From: Arthrobacter sp. HY1533
GTDB taxonomy: Bacteria; Actinomycetota; Actinomycetes; Actinomycetales; Micrococcaceae
Reading direction: 5' to 3'
Length of the DNA: 64,000 bases
NCBI RefSeq assembly: GCF_027568515.1
Contig: NZ_JANKZF010000017.1
Location: 1-64,000, forward strand
Made by a program: the position numbers and the translations under genes. Under the pieces are notes generated by a model. That model saw only the letters and a list, made by a program, of their open reading frames with translations, was not told the origin of the DNA and searched no databases. Each line of letters begins with the position of its first letter. Within the stretch, counting starts at the first letter, position 1. This document shows positions 7,992-16,822 of this stretch, in pieces.

Positions 7992-9350
7992 GTGAGCACC
8001 ATCATCGCCGTTGAAACCAGCGACGTACGTTTTCCAACGTCCCGGGACCTGGACGGCTCCGACGCCATGAACCCGGACCCGGACTACTCGGCGGCCTACC
8101 TGCGGGTGGTCACCGACAGTGGCGACGGGCACGAGGGCCACGGCTTTGTGTTCACCATTGGCCGCGGCAACGACGTGGAGACGGCCGCCATCAAGGCGCT
8201 GACTCCGTACTTGATGGGCCGCAACGTCGAAGAGCTGCTCGCGGACATGGGCACCACCTACAAGGAGTTCATCAACGACTCCCAGCTGCGCTGGCTTGGT
8301 CCGGAGAAGGGCGTCATGCACATGGCCATCGGGGCCGTGACCAACGCCCTGTGGGACCTCAAAGCCAAGCGTGCCGGCCTGCCGCTGTGGAAACTGCTGG
8401 CAAGCATGACCCCCGAAGAACTCGTCAACCTGGTGGACTTCCGCTACCTCAGCGATGCACTCACCCCCGAAGAGGCCCTGGAAATCCTGCGCAAGGCCGA
8501 GTCAGGCCGTGAAGGTCGCATGGCCACCCTGCTGGCCGAGGGCTACCCGGGATACACCACCACCCCCGGCTGGTTGGGCTACTCCGATGAGAAGCTGACC
8601 CGCCTGGCCCACGAGGCGATCGCCGATGGCTTCAAGCAGATCAAGCTGAAGGTCGGAGCCGACCTGGACGACGACGTGCGCCGCCTGCGTGCCGCACGTG
8701 CCGCAGTCGGGCCTGATATCAAGATTGCCGTGGACGCCAACCAGCGCTGGGACGTGGAGCAGGCCATCGAGTGGATGAAACACCTGGCTCCGTTCGACAT
8801 CGCCTGGATTGAAGAGCCCACCAGCCCGGATGACATCCTGGGCCACGCAGCCATTGCCCGCGGCGTTGCACCCATCCCGGTGGCAACCGGCGAGCACGTG
8901 CAGAACCGTGTTGTCTTCAAGCAGATGCTGCAGGCCAACTCCCTGCAGGTCCTGCAGATCGACGCCGCACGCGTGGCCGGCGTGAACGAAAACATCGCCA
9001 TCTTGCTGCTGGCCGCCAAGTTCGGTGTCCGCGTCTGCCCGCATGCCGGCGGCGTTGGCCTGTGCGAGGCGGTCCAGCACCTGTCCATGTTTGACTTCGT
9101 TGCCGTCTCCGGCCAGAAGGAAGACCGCATGATCGAGTTCGTGGACCACCTCCACGAGCACTTTGTCACCCCCATCGACGTCCATGACGGCTGCTACTGG
9201 CCGCCCCTGGCCCCCGGCGGCGGAAGCGAAATGCACGCAGCCTCCGTGGCTGAATACACCTTCCCGGACGGCGGTTTCTGGCTGGCCGACGCCGCAGCCA
9301 ACGCAGACGCCGACGCCGTTGCAGGGGCCGGGCACAAGGAACTGGTCTAG
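7992..9350 (+). CDS. fucD: L-fuconate dehydratase
   Basis: This 452-residue enolase-superfamily enzyme removes water from L-fuconate to give 2-keto-3-deoxy-L-fuconate. From the GTG start at 7992 (AAGGGAG upstream) the catalytic set falls at K218 and K220 (IKLKVG), metal ligands D248 (DANQRW), E274 (EEPTSP) and E301 (GEHVQ), and H351 (CPHAGG). As I recall the Xanthomonas campestris enzyme, its active-site numbering is the same, which makes the substrate call unusually firm. An upstream GTG at 7962 is possible but has no ribosome site. First gene of the rightward catabolic operon. Confidence 0.93.
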   Translation: MSTIIAVETSDVRFPTSRDLDGSDAMNPDPDYSAAYLRVVTDSGDGHEGHGFVFTIGRGNDVETAAIKALTPYLMGRNVEELLADMGTTYKEFINDSQLRWLGPEKGVMHMAIGAVTNALWDLKAKRAGLPLWKLLASMTPEELVNLVDFRYLSDALTPEEALEILRKAESGREGRMATLLAEGYPGYTTTPGWLGYSDEKLTRLAHEAIADGFKQIKLKVGADLDDDVRRLRAARAAVGPDIKIAVDANQRWDVEQAIEWMKHLAPFDIAWIEEPTSPDDILGHAAIARGVAPIPVATGEHVQNRVVFKQMLQANSLQVLQIDAARVAGVNENIAILLLAAKFGVRVCPHAGGVGLCEAVQHLSMFDFVAVSGQKEDRMIEFVDHLHEHFVTPIDVHDGCYWPPLAPGGGSEMHAASVAEYTFPDGGFWLADAAANADADAVAGAGHKELV

Positions 9351-9352
9351 CC

Positions 9353-10687
9353 ATGACACAGCAGAGCGCGGCCGGCCAGGTTGTCATCCCCCACGCCCCG
9401 TGGTTCACCCAGGACCGCTTCGGCATGTTTGTGCACTGGGGCCTGTACTCCCTGGCCGCCCGGCACGAATGGGTCATGTACCGCGAAAGCATCAGCGTGG
9501 GCGAGTACCGCAAGTACTTTGAGCACTTTGACCCGGACCTCTACGACCCCCGCGAATGGGCGGCGGCAGCCAAGAACGCCGGCATGAAGTACGTGGTGCT
9601 GACAACCAAGCACCACGACGGTTTCTGCCTGTGGGACTCGGCGCTGACCGACTACAAGGCCACCAACACGCCCTACGGCAAGGACCTGCTCACCCCGTAC
9701 GTTGCCGCGCTGCGCGAGGCCGGGCTCAAGGTTGGCTTCTACCACTCCTTCATTGACTGGCACCATCCCGACTTTGCCATCGACGGCAACCACGCCGACC
9801 GGGACAACCCTGATGCCTTTGAGATCAACAAGACCCGCGACGGCGCCAAGTACCGGGAATACCTCCACGGCCAGGTGCGGGAACTGCTGAGCAACTACGG
9901 GCAGATCGACTACCTGTTCTTTGACTTCTCCTATCCGGAAGTGGGCGGCACGGCCTCGGCCGGGACCAAGTTCCCCGGCAAGGGCCGGGCGGACTGGGGT
10001 TCCGAGGAGCTCATGGGCATGATCCGCGAGCTCCAGCCCGGCATTGTTGTCAACGACCGGCTGGACATCCCCGGTGACTTTGTCACCCCGGAGCAGTACC
10101 AGCCCGCCGGGGCCATGGTGAGCGGGGACAAGCTTGTCCCGTGGGAAGCCTGCCAGACCCTCAACGGAAGCTGGGGCTACGACCGGGACAACCTGGACTA
10201 CAAGTCCGCCGACCTCTTGGTGCGCATGCTCATTGACGGCGTCTCCAAGGGCGGGAACCTGCTGCTCAACGTTGGCCCCACGGCCCGCGGCGAGATCGAT
10301 GCCAGAGCCCACGAGGCCCTGTCCGGCATGGGCCAGTGGATGCGCGTCCACGGCAGGTCCATCTACGGAGCCGTTGCCACATCCCTGGCGCCGCCGTCGG
10401 ACGTGCGCTACACGCGCCGCGGCAACCGCCTCTACGCGCACCTGTTCGTTTGGCCGTTCCAGTTTGTGCACCTGCCCGGCCTGGCCGGAAAAGTCCGCTA
10501 CGCTCAGCTGCTGAACGACGCATCCGAAGTTGCCATGATGGTGCTGGACCCGGGGCAGGAAGCCGGGCACATGACGCCGGCAGGCCAGGCACCCGGCACC
10601 CTGACCCTGAAGCTGCCCGTGCAGCGCCCCGGCGTTGCTGTGCCTGTCATTGAACTGTTCCTGAACGACGAAAGTGAGCTCCCGTGA
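9353..10687 (+). CDS. Intracellular GH29 alpha-L-fucosidase
   Basis: This 444-residue glycoside hydrolase family 29 enzyme frees L-fucose from fucosides. The N-terminal barrel opens WFTQDRFGMFVHWGLYS; TKHHDGFCLWDS carries the conserved histidine pair; the likely nucleophile is D191 in YLFFDFSYP. A C-terminal beta domain follows from about residue 350. There is no signal peptide, so it should act on imported fuco-oligosaccharides. It begins 2 bases after fucD and its stop overlaps the next start (GTGA), indicating tight coupling. Confidence 0.92.
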   Translation: MTQQSAAGQVVIPHAPWFTQDRFGMFVHWGLYSLAARHEWVMYRESISVGEYRKYFEHFDPDLYDPREWAAAAKNAGMKYVVLTTKHHDGFCLWDSALTDYKATNTPYGKDLLTPYVAALREAGLKVGFYHSFIDWHHPDFAIDGNHADRDNPDAFEINKTRDGAKYREYLHGQVRELLSNYGQIDYLFFDFSYPEVGGTASAGTKFPGKGRADWGSEELMGMIRELQPGIVVNDRLDIPGDFVTPEQYQPAGAMVSGDKLVPWEACQTLNGSWGYDRDNLDYKSADLLVRMLIDGVSKGGNLLLNVGPTARGEIDARAHEALSGMGQWMRVHGRSIYGAVATSLAPPSDVRYTRRGNRLYAHLFVWPFQFVHLPGLAGKVRYAQLLNDASEVAMMVLDPGQEAGHMTPAGQAPGTLTLKLPVQRPGVAVPVIELFLNDESELP

Positions 10688-10998
10688 CCCAGAAGATCGC
10701 CCTTCATACCCGGCTCAAGCCGGGCAAGGAGGCAGAGTACGAGGCCGTGCACGCGCGCATCAGCGACGAGCTCGATGCCGCCCTGCGCGCCGCCGGCGTC
10801 ACCGGCTGGAACATCTGGCGCAGCGGCCGCGAGCTCTTCCACGTCGTGGAGGTTGACGACTACCAGGCCATGCGCCTGAAGATGGCCGCGGACCCGGTCA
10901 ACATTGCATGGCAGGAAGTCATGTCCGGGCTGCTGGAAGTCGAAGACGACTACTCCGGCTCCGACTCGGGCCTGTCGAAGGTGTGGGAACTGCCATGA
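10684..10998 (+). CDS. L-fucose/L-rhamnose mutarotase family protein
   Basis: This 104-residue protein of the RhaM (DUF718) family interconverts sugar anomers. Typical features are LKPGKEAEYEAVHARI near the start, GWNIWRSGRELFHVVEVDD in the middle and a C-terminal KVWEL. It starts at a GTG overlapping the fucosidase stop and overlaps the next ATG at its own stop (ATGA). Placed between a retaining fucosidase and a sugar dehydrogenase, it would supply the anomer the dehydrogenase needs. Confidence 0.88.
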   Translation: MTQKIALHTRLKPGKEAEYEAVHARISDELDAALRAAGVTGWNIWRSGRELFHVVEVDDYQAMRLKMAADPVNIAWQEVMSGLLEVEDDYSGSDSGLSKVWELP

Positions 10999-11963
10999 GC
11001 GTGCCCGAACTCGGCCGGCTGGGCTTTGGTGCCGCCGGCATTGGAAACCTCTACCGCGCCATGGACGACGGCGTTGCTGCCGCCGCCATGGCGGCCGGCT
11101 GGGACGCCGGCATCAGGTACTTCGACACGGCCCCGCACTACGGCCTGGGCCTGTCCGAACGCCGACTGGGCGCGTTCCTGGCCACCAAGCCGCGGGATGA
11201 ATTTGTCATTTCCACCAAGGTGGGGCGGATCCTGGATCCCGCGGAGAACCCCTCCGGGGCCAAGGACACCCAGGGCTTCGATGTGCCCGCCGACGTGGTG
11301 CGGCGCTGGGACCCCTCCGAGGCCGGCATCCGCCGCAGCATTGAGGATTCGCTGGAGCGAACCGGCCTGGACCGGATCGACATCGCCTACCTGCACGACC
11401 CAGACGTCTACGACCTCGAGGCCGGCATCAGCCAGGCCCTGCCTGCCCTGGAAAAGCTGCGCTCCGAGGGCCTGGTTGCGGCCATTGGTGTTGGGTCCAA
11501 CTCCTCGGCGGCGCTGCGCGATTGTGTGCTGGCCGCTGACCTGGACGTGATCATGCTGGCCGGCCGCTACTCCCTGCTGGAGCAGCCGGCCGCAGCAGAC
11601 CTGCTGCCGCTGTGCCTGGACCGGGGCGTCGGCGTGGTGAACGTTGGTGTCTACAACTCCGGCCTGCTGGCCCGGCCCGTGGTGCCCGACGACGCGAACT
11701 ACAACTATGCGCCGGCGCCCGCGGACATCCTGGCCAAGGCCAAGGCGCTCGCGGCCTGCTGCGATGAATTTGGCGTGGAACTTCCCGCGGCTGCCCTGCA
11801 GTTTGCCGAGGCGCACCCCGCCGTGGTCAACGTGGTGGTGGGCGCGTCCAACGCCGAGCAGATCACCCAGACCGCTACGCGCATGGCTGCCACCATTCCT
11901 GCCGAGCTGTGGAGCGCACTCGTTTCCCGCGGGCTTCTCGATGCCGGGCTGGTCCATGCCTGA
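10995..11963 (+). CDS. Aldo/keto reductase, likely L-fucose dehydrogenase
   Basis: This 322-residue protein opens LGRLGFGAAGIGNLYRAM. It shows the AKR tetrad: D in YFDTAPHYG with its tyrosine, K in VISTKVGR, and H in IAYLHDPDVYD. It resembles D-threo-aldose 1-dehydrogenases, which oxidise L-fucose to L-fuconolactone with NAD(P)+. The start overlaps the mutarotase stop, and the next gene's start overlaps its stop. No other gene of the island could fill this first oxidation step. Confidence 0.87.
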   Translation: MSVPELGRLGFGAAGIGNLYRAMDDGVAAAAMAAGWDAGIRYFDTAPHYGLGLSERRLGAFLATKPRDEFVISTKVGRILDPAENPSGAKDTQGFDVPADVVRRWDPSEAGIRRSIEDSLERTGLDRIDIAYLHDPDVYDLEAGISQALPALEKLRSEGLVAAIGVGSNSSAALRDCVLAADLDVIMLAGRYSLLEQPAAADLLPLCLDRGVGVVNVGVYNSGLLARPVVPDDANYNYAPAPADILAKAKALAACCDEFGVELPAAALQFAEAHPAVVNVVVGASNAEQITQTATRMAATIPAELWSALVSRGLLDAGLVHA

Positions 11964-12825
11964 GTTGCCCGTGACTGAGCGGCCCGCGCAAGGACGCATT
12001 GACTCCCATCTCCACTTGTGGGAACTGGGGGAGGGCCGCTACTCGTGGCTCAACCCGTCGCTGGGCATGCTGCATGCCACCTTCACGGCGGCGCAGGCAC
12101 AGGAGGAACTGTTTGCCGCCGGCGTGGACCAGGCCATCCTGGTGCAGGCGGATGACACCGCCGCGGACACCGAGGCCATGCTGGCCGCCGCGGCCGCGAA
12201 CCCATGGATCACCGGTGTGGTGGGCTGGCTTCCGCTCGAGGAGCCAGCCCGGGCGGCGCAACTGCTGGATCGGTGGGGTGCCAACCCGGCATTCTGCGGT
12301 GTGCGCACCCTGATCCACGACGACCCCCGTGCCGATGTGCTGGATTTGCCCGCAGTCCGGCAAACCCTGGCCCTGCTGGAAACCGCGGGCCTGGCCCTGG
12401 ACATCCCCAACGCCTTCCCCCGGCACCTGGGCCAGGCGAAGGGCCTGGCCCAGGCCTTCCCGGAAATGCCCATCGTCATTGACCACCTGGGCAAGCCGCC
12501 GCGGGATGGCAGCGCCGAGGACATGGACGAATGGGAGCGGCAGCTGCGCGCCGTCGCTGCCCAGCCCAATACCGTGGCCAAGGTTTCCGGATTGCACACC
12601 GGCGGTGCCGAGTTCTCGGCCGCGGCCCTGGCCCGCGTGTGGGACGTGGCGCTGTCGGCCTTCGGCCCGCAGCGGCTCATGTTTGGCGGCGACTGGCCGG
12701 TGAGCCTGCTGGGCGGGAGCTACAGCGAGACAGTGGCTGTTTCGGCCAGCCTTTTCGACCAGCTGGCCCCCGCAGAGGCCCAGGAAATCTGGTCCGGAAC
12801 GGCAAGCCGCAGCTATCGTCGGTAA
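11956..12825 (+). CDS. Amidohydrolase, likely L-fuconolactonase
   Basis: This 289-residue protein of the amidohydrolase_2 family (COG3618) hydrolyses sugar lactones. It opens with the metal motif RIDSHLHLWEL (H18, H20), has VIDHLGKPP in mid-chain and MFGGDWPVS near the C-terminus, all standard for fucono-/rhamnonolactonases. The ATG at 11956 lies inside the end of the AKR gene, and the upstream open frame is a shadow of that gene. Last gene of the rightward catabolic operon. Confidence 0.87.
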   Translation: MPELPVTERPAQGRIDSHLHLWELGEGRYSWLNPSLGMLHATFTAAQAQEELFAAGVDQAILVQADDTAADTEAMLAAAAANPWITGVVGWLPLEEPARAAQLLDRWGANPAFCGVRTLIHDDPRADVLDLPAVRQTLALLETAGLALDIPNAFPRHLGQAKGLAQAFPEMPIVIDHLGKPPRDGSAEDMDEWERQLRAVAAQPNTVAKVSGLHTGGAEFSAAALARVWDVALSAFGPQRLMFGGDWPVSLLGGSYSETVAVSASLFDQLAPAEAQEIWSGTASRSYRR

Positions 12826-12834
12826 CATTTTCGT

Positions 12835-12849
12835 AAACATCGGATGTAT
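12835..12849. promoter_or_regulatory. Fucose-island operator, site 2, with promoter
   Basis: AAACATCGGATGTAT differs from site 1 at one base. TTGAAA (12854-12859) lies just downstream, with TGCATA 17 bases further on, giving a plausible promoter for the ABC transporter operon. The repeated operator ties transport and catabolism to one regulator. Confidence 0.75.
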
Positions 12850-12947
12850 TTGCTTGAAAAGTGCCTTGATGTGGCGTGCATAACATAGCATGTTGGAAGT
12901 TGAGTTTCTGCGACACCCCAGAGGGTCGCGGAATGGTGCCAAAGCCG

Positions 12948-13024
12948 CTGATTCAGAGTCAGGGGTCTGGCCAAAAACAGTCGGTGTAAGACTGCAAAGA
13001 GGTCTGATGTCGGATCTGAATCAG
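12948..13024 (+). ncRNA. Structured 5' leader before the sugar ABC operon
   Basis: CTGATTCAGA (12948-12957) pairs perfectly with TCTGAATCAG (13015-13024), enclosing a second hairpin CAGTC/GACTG (12978-12982 and 12990-12994). The outer 3' arm ends 20 bases before the ATG of the ATPase gene, close to its ribosome site. A further imperfect hairpin lies at about 12910-12931. The layout fits a regulatory leader or a protein-binding mRNA structure. I do not recognise a known riboswitch class. Confidence 0.5.
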
Positions 13025-13044
13025 TGAGGCTTTGAGAGGCAGTA

Positions 13045-14586
13045 ATGAGCAAGAAACTTCTCCGGATTTCCGGGGTGAACAAGAGCTTCCCTGGTGTCAA
13101 GGCACTCTCGGACATGCAGCTGGACCTGGGCCACAACGAAGTGCTGGCGCTCGTGGGGGAAAACGGCGCCGGCAAGTCAACGCTCATGAAGCTGCTCTCG
13201 GGCATCTACGTGCCGGACTCGGGCACCTTTGAAATTGACGGCACGGAAGTGGCCATCACGGGAACCAAGCACGCACAGGAACTCGGCATCAGCATCATCC
13301 ACCAGGAATTCAACCTGATGCAGGACCTCACCGTGGCCCAGAACATCTACATCGGCCGCGAACCACGCACGGCCGGGATCTTCCTGAGCGAACGGGCACT
13401 GAACCGCCGGGCGCGCCTGCTGTTCGACAAAATCAACATCGATCTGGACCCCAAGGCCCGCGTTGGCGACCTCACGGTGGCCAAGCAGCAGATGGTGGAA
13501 ATCGCCAAGGCTCTTTCCTACAAGTCCCGGATCCTGATCATGGACGAGCCCACCGCCGCGCTGAACGACGCCGAAGTGGCCACCCTGCACGATTTGATCC
13601 GCAACTTCACCAACAAAGACACCGGCGTCATCTACATCTCGCACCGCATGGACGAGCTCAAGGCCATCTCCAACCGCATCACGGTAATTCGCGACGGCGA
13701 ATACATCGACACTGTGGACACGGCCGAGACCACCATGCGTGAGGTCATCAACCTCATGGTGGGCCGCGAAATCTCGGGGAACCAGCGTCCGGAGGCGCAT
13801 GCGCCGTCGGACGAGGTGGTGCTGAAGGTCCAGGGGCTGGAAACCAAGGATTTCCTGCGCGACATCAACTTCGAGCTGCGCAAGGGTGAAATCCTCGGCT
13901 TCGCCGGCCTCATGGGCGCCGGACGCACCGAAATTGCCCGGGCCATTGTGGGTGCGGACCGCATCTCTGCCGGAACCATTGAGCTCAACGGCAAGCAGGT
14001 GGAGATCGGCAACCCGGCCGTGGCCGCCAGCATGGGCGTGGGGTACCTCTCCGAGGACCGCAAGCACCTTGGCCTGCTGCTGGAGCGCGACGTCAAGGAC
14101 AACATTGCCCTGAGCTCGCTGAAAATGTTCAGCCGGATGGGCGTGCTCAACGACAAGGCCATGAAGTCCATGGCCTCCACCTACATTGACAAGCTGCGCA
14201 TCAAAACGCCTTCCAGCGCCCAGATCGCCAAGAACCTCTCCGGCGGCAACCAGCAAAAGATTGTCATTGCCAAGTGGCTGGTCAAGGACTGCGACATCCT
14301 GATTTTCGACGAGCCCACCCGCGGCATCGACGTCGGCGCCAAGGAGGAGATTTACACCCTCCTGAACGACCTCGTGGCCCAGGGCAAGTCCATCATCATG
14401 ATCTCCTCGGAACTGCCCGAGGTGCTGCGCCTGTCCCACCGCATTGCCGTGATGAGCGAAGGCCGGCTCACCGGTTTCCTCTCCAACGCCGAGGCCAACC
14501 AGGAAAACATCATGGAACTGGCCACACAAAACATTGAAGGTGCCGTCCTGACACCGCTCCCGAGCGCTTCGCTCTCCACAAAGTAA
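13045..14586 (+). CDS. Sugar ABC transporter, double ATPase subunit
   Basis: This 513-residue RbsA/MglA-type protein has two fused ATPase halves. The first has Walker A GENGAGKST and Walker B ILIMDEPTAAL. The second has a degenerate P-loop (GLMGAGRTE), as usual in this family, then LSGGNQQKIVIAKWL and ILIFDEPTRGIDVGAKEE. It energises the CUT2 permease that follows. Context makes L-fucose or a fucoside the likely substrate. Confidence 0.9.
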   Translation: MSKKLLRISGVNKSFPGVKALSDMQLDLGHNEVLALVGENGAGKSTLMKLLSGIYVPDSGTFEIDGTEVAITGTKHAQELGISIIHQEFNLMQDLTVAQNIYIGREPRTAGIFLSERALNRRARLLFDKINIDLDPKARVGDLTVAKQQMVEIAKALSYKSRILIMDEPTAALNDAEVATLHDLIRNFTNKDTGVIYISHRMDELKAISNRITVIRDGEYIDTVDTAETTMREVINLMVGREISGNQRPEAHAPSDEVVLKVQGLETKDFLRDINFELRKGEILGFAGLMGAGRTEIARAIVGADRISAGTIELNGKQVEIGNPAVAASMGVGYLSEDRKHLGLLLERDVKDNIALSSLKMFSRMGVLNDKAMKSMASTYIDKLRIKTPSSAQIAKNLSGGNQQKIVIAKWLVKDCDILIFDEPTRGIDVGAKEEIYTLLNDLVAQGKSIIMISSELPEVLRLSHRIAVMSEGRLTGFLSNAEANQENIMELATQNIEGAVLTPLPSASLSTK

Positions 14587-14605
14587 GAAAGAAACGGCAA
14601 AGACG

Positions 14606-15628
14606 ATGACCCTGACAAAGGACGCAGCGCAGGCTGCCCAGGTTGCCAGCAACAAGAAATCGGAACTCAGCACCCGGCTCCGTGCCAGCTTCCAGCAGCT
14701 GCTGGCCTTCGCCAGCCTCCTGGCGCTCGTGCTGTTCTTCTCCGTGGCCAACTCAAACTTCTACCAGTCCGCCAACCTCTCCAACATCCTGCTCTCCACA
14801 GTGGTGACGGGCCTGCTGGCGCTGGGCACAACGTTTGTCATCATCACCGGCGGCATTGACCTGTCCATCGGCACGGGCATGACGTTGTGCTCGGTCATGA
14901 CGGCAGTGTTCATGACACAGCTGGGCATGCCGATGATCGTGGGCGTGCTGTGCGGCGTACTGTTTGGTGCGCTCATGGGCGGCATCAACGGCTTCCTGGT
15001 GGCCGTCATGAAGATACCCCCGTTCATTGCAACGCTGGCCATGATGATGGTTGCCGCCGGCCTGGCCCTGGTCATCTCCGGCACCAAGCCCATCTACACC
15101 AACGAGGTTGAGGGCTTCCAGAAGATCTTCGCCCTGGGCAAGTCAATCCCCGGCCTGGTCATCCCCAACGCCGTGTTCATCCTCTTTGCCGCGGCCATCA
15201 TTGCCGGCCTGCTCCTCTCCAAGACCATCCTGGGCCGCTACACGTACTCGATCGGCAGCAACGAACAGGCCACCGCCCTCTCAGGAGTGAACGTGACCAA
15301 GTGGACAGTGCTGATCTACACGGTTGCAGGCACGTTCACAGGCCTGGCCGGCGTCATCGCCACCGCCCGCCTGAACTCGGCACAGCCCGCAGGCGGCGCA
15401 GGCCTGGAACTCCAGGCGATTGCCGCCGTCGTCATCGGCGGAACCTCCCTGGCCGGCGGCAAGGGCTCCATCATCGGCACCGTGATCGGCGCGCTGATCA
15501 TGTCCGTGCTGACCAACGGCCTCTCGATCCTCTCCATCCCGCAGGAATGGCAGCAGGTGGCCGTGGGCATCGTGATCCTGCTGGCCGTGTACCTGGACAT
15601 GATGCGCCGCAAGAAGGCCGCCAACTAA
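14606..15628 (+). CDS. Sugar ABC transporter permease, CUT2
   Basis: This 340-residue RbsC-type membrane protein has about ten hydrophobic segments. The conserved TTFVIITGGIDLSIG is near residues 70-85 and AVVIGGTSLAGGKGSIIGT near 275. It lies 19 bases after the ATPase gene and ahead of the binding protein gene, forming the membrane pore of the importer. Confidence 0.9.
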   Translation: MTLTKDAAQAAQVASNKKSELSTRLRASFQQLLAFASLLALVLFFSVANSNFYQSANLSNILLSTVVTGLLALGTTFVIITGGIDLSIGTGMTLCSVMTAVFMTQLGMPMIVGVLCGVLFGALMGGINGFLVAVMKIPPFIATLAMMMVAAGLALVISGTKPIYTNEVEGFQKIFALGKSIPGLVIPNAVFILFAAAIIAGLLLSKTILGRYTYSIGSNEQATALSGVNVTKWTVLIYTVAGTFTGLAGVIATARLNSAQPAGGAGLELQAIAAVVIGGTSLAGGKGSIIGTVIGALIMSVLTNGLSILSIPQEWQQVAVGIVILLAVYLDMMRRKKAAN

Positions 15629-15694
15629 ATTTCCCCACCAGCTTTTCCAGCAGTGCCCCGATTTTCACCGCGTTTATACAAAGGAGTTAGACCC

Positions 15695-16681
15695 ATGCAA
15701 AGAAGAAAATTTCTCTCCCTGGCCGCAGTCGCAGCACTGTCCCTGAGCGTTGCAGCCTGTGACACGGCGGCCGAGGCCCCGGCAAACGGCGGCGGCGCGG
15801 CCGACGGCAAGAAGCCGTACATCGCCATTGTTTCCAAGGGCTTCCAGCACCAGTTCTGGCAGTCGGTGAAGCAGGGCGCGGAGAACGCAGCCAAGGAATT
15901 CAACGTCGAGATCTCCTTCGAGGGCCCCGACAAGGAAACCAACGTCCAGCAGCAGATGGACCAGCTGAACAACGCCATGGCGAAGAACCCGCAGGCGCTG
16001 GCACTGGCCGCACTGGACTCCAAGGCCGCCGAGGGCGTGCTGGAAGATGCCAAGAGCAAGAACATCCCCGTCATCGCCTTCGACTCCGGCGTTGACAGCG
16101 ACATCCCCGTGGCCACCGCCTCGACCGACAACAAGGCCGCCGCTGCCGAGGCAGCCAAGCACATGGCCGAGCTGCTGGGCAAGAAGGGCGAGATTGCCAT
16201 CATCGGCCACTCCCAGACAGCCACCTCCGGCACCGACCGCCGCGACGGCTTCGTTGACTACCTGAAGACCAACGCACCGGACATCAAGATCGTTGACATC
16301 CAGTACGCGGACGGCGACCAGGCCAAGTCCACCGACGCCGCCAAGGCCATCATGACCGCCTACCCGAACCTGGCCGGCATGTACGGCACCAACGAAGGCG
16401 CCGCAATCGGCGTCGTCAACGCCGTGAAGGAAGCCGGCAAGACCGGCAAGCTGACTATCGTTGGCTTCGACTCCGGCAAGGCACAGATGGACGCCATCAA
16501 GGACGGCCTCATGGCAGGCGCCGTGACGCAGAACCCTGTGGGCATTGGCTACGAGACCGTCAAGGCCGCCGTTGCCGCCATCAAGGGCGAGAAGGTGGAG
16601 AAGGTCATCGACACCGGCTTCTACTGGTACGACAAGACCAACATTGCCGATCCCAAGATCGCCGCGAACCTCTACGAGTAG
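15695..16681 (+). CDS. Sugar-binding lipoprotein of the ABC importer
   Basis: This 328-residue periplasmic-binding-protein-like lipoprotein has a signal peptide MQRRKFLSLAAVAALSLSVA with lipobox VAAC, then two Rossmann-like lobes (YIAIVSKGFQHQFWQSV; TIVGFDSGKAQMDAIKDG). I chose the ATG at 15695 because AAGGAG lies 8-14 bases upstream and a signal peptide follows at once; the open frame starts 42 bases earlier. A strong terminator follows. It is the specificity subunit, probably for L-fucose or fuco-oligosaccharides. Confidence 0.9.
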   Translation: MQRRKFLSLAAVAALSLSVAACDTAAEAPANGGGAADGKKPYIAIVSKGFQHQFWQSVKQGAENAAKEFNVEISFEGPDKETNVQQQMDQLNNAMAKNPQALALAALDSKAAEGVLEDAKSKNIPVIAFDSGVDSDIPVATASTDNKAAAAEAAKHMAELLGKKGEIAIIGHSQTATSGTDRRDGFVDYLKTNAPDIKIVDIQYADGDQAKSTDAAKAIMTAYPNLAGMYGTNEGAAIGVVNAVKEAGKTGKLTIVGFDSGKAQMDAIKDGLMAGAVTQNPVGIGYETVKAAVAAIKGEKVEKVIDTGFYWYDKTNIADPKIAANLYE

Positions 16682-16690
16682 AATTTCGCA

Positions 16691-16760
16691 ACTGACCCGG
16701 TTCTCGACGGGCTCGACCAGCGGTGGTCGAGCCCCTCGAGAACCGGGTCAGTTTTGTTTT
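16691..16760 (+). terminator. Strong terminator of the fucose transport operon
   Basis: Arms 16691-16719 and 16724-16752 pair over 29 positions with one mismatch, and the stem is followed by a T-rich stretch. The stem core is the REP-like GGGCTCGACCA/TGGTCGAGCCC palindrome found elsewhere in the window. It lies ten bases after the binding-protein stop codon. Confidence 0.9.
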
Positions 16761-16771
16761 AAGCCCGGGCC

Positions 16772-16793
16772 GGTGGTCGAGCCCGTCGAGACC
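16772..16793. repeat. REP-like half element
   Basis: GGTGGTCGAGCCCGTCGAGACC repeats the right half of the preceding palindrome and of the element at 1-38. It lies between the fucose operon and the convergent MerR gene. Confidence 0.55.
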
Positions 16794-16822
16794 GGCGCTG
16801 CCTTCGCGTTGCTTCGCCTGCC

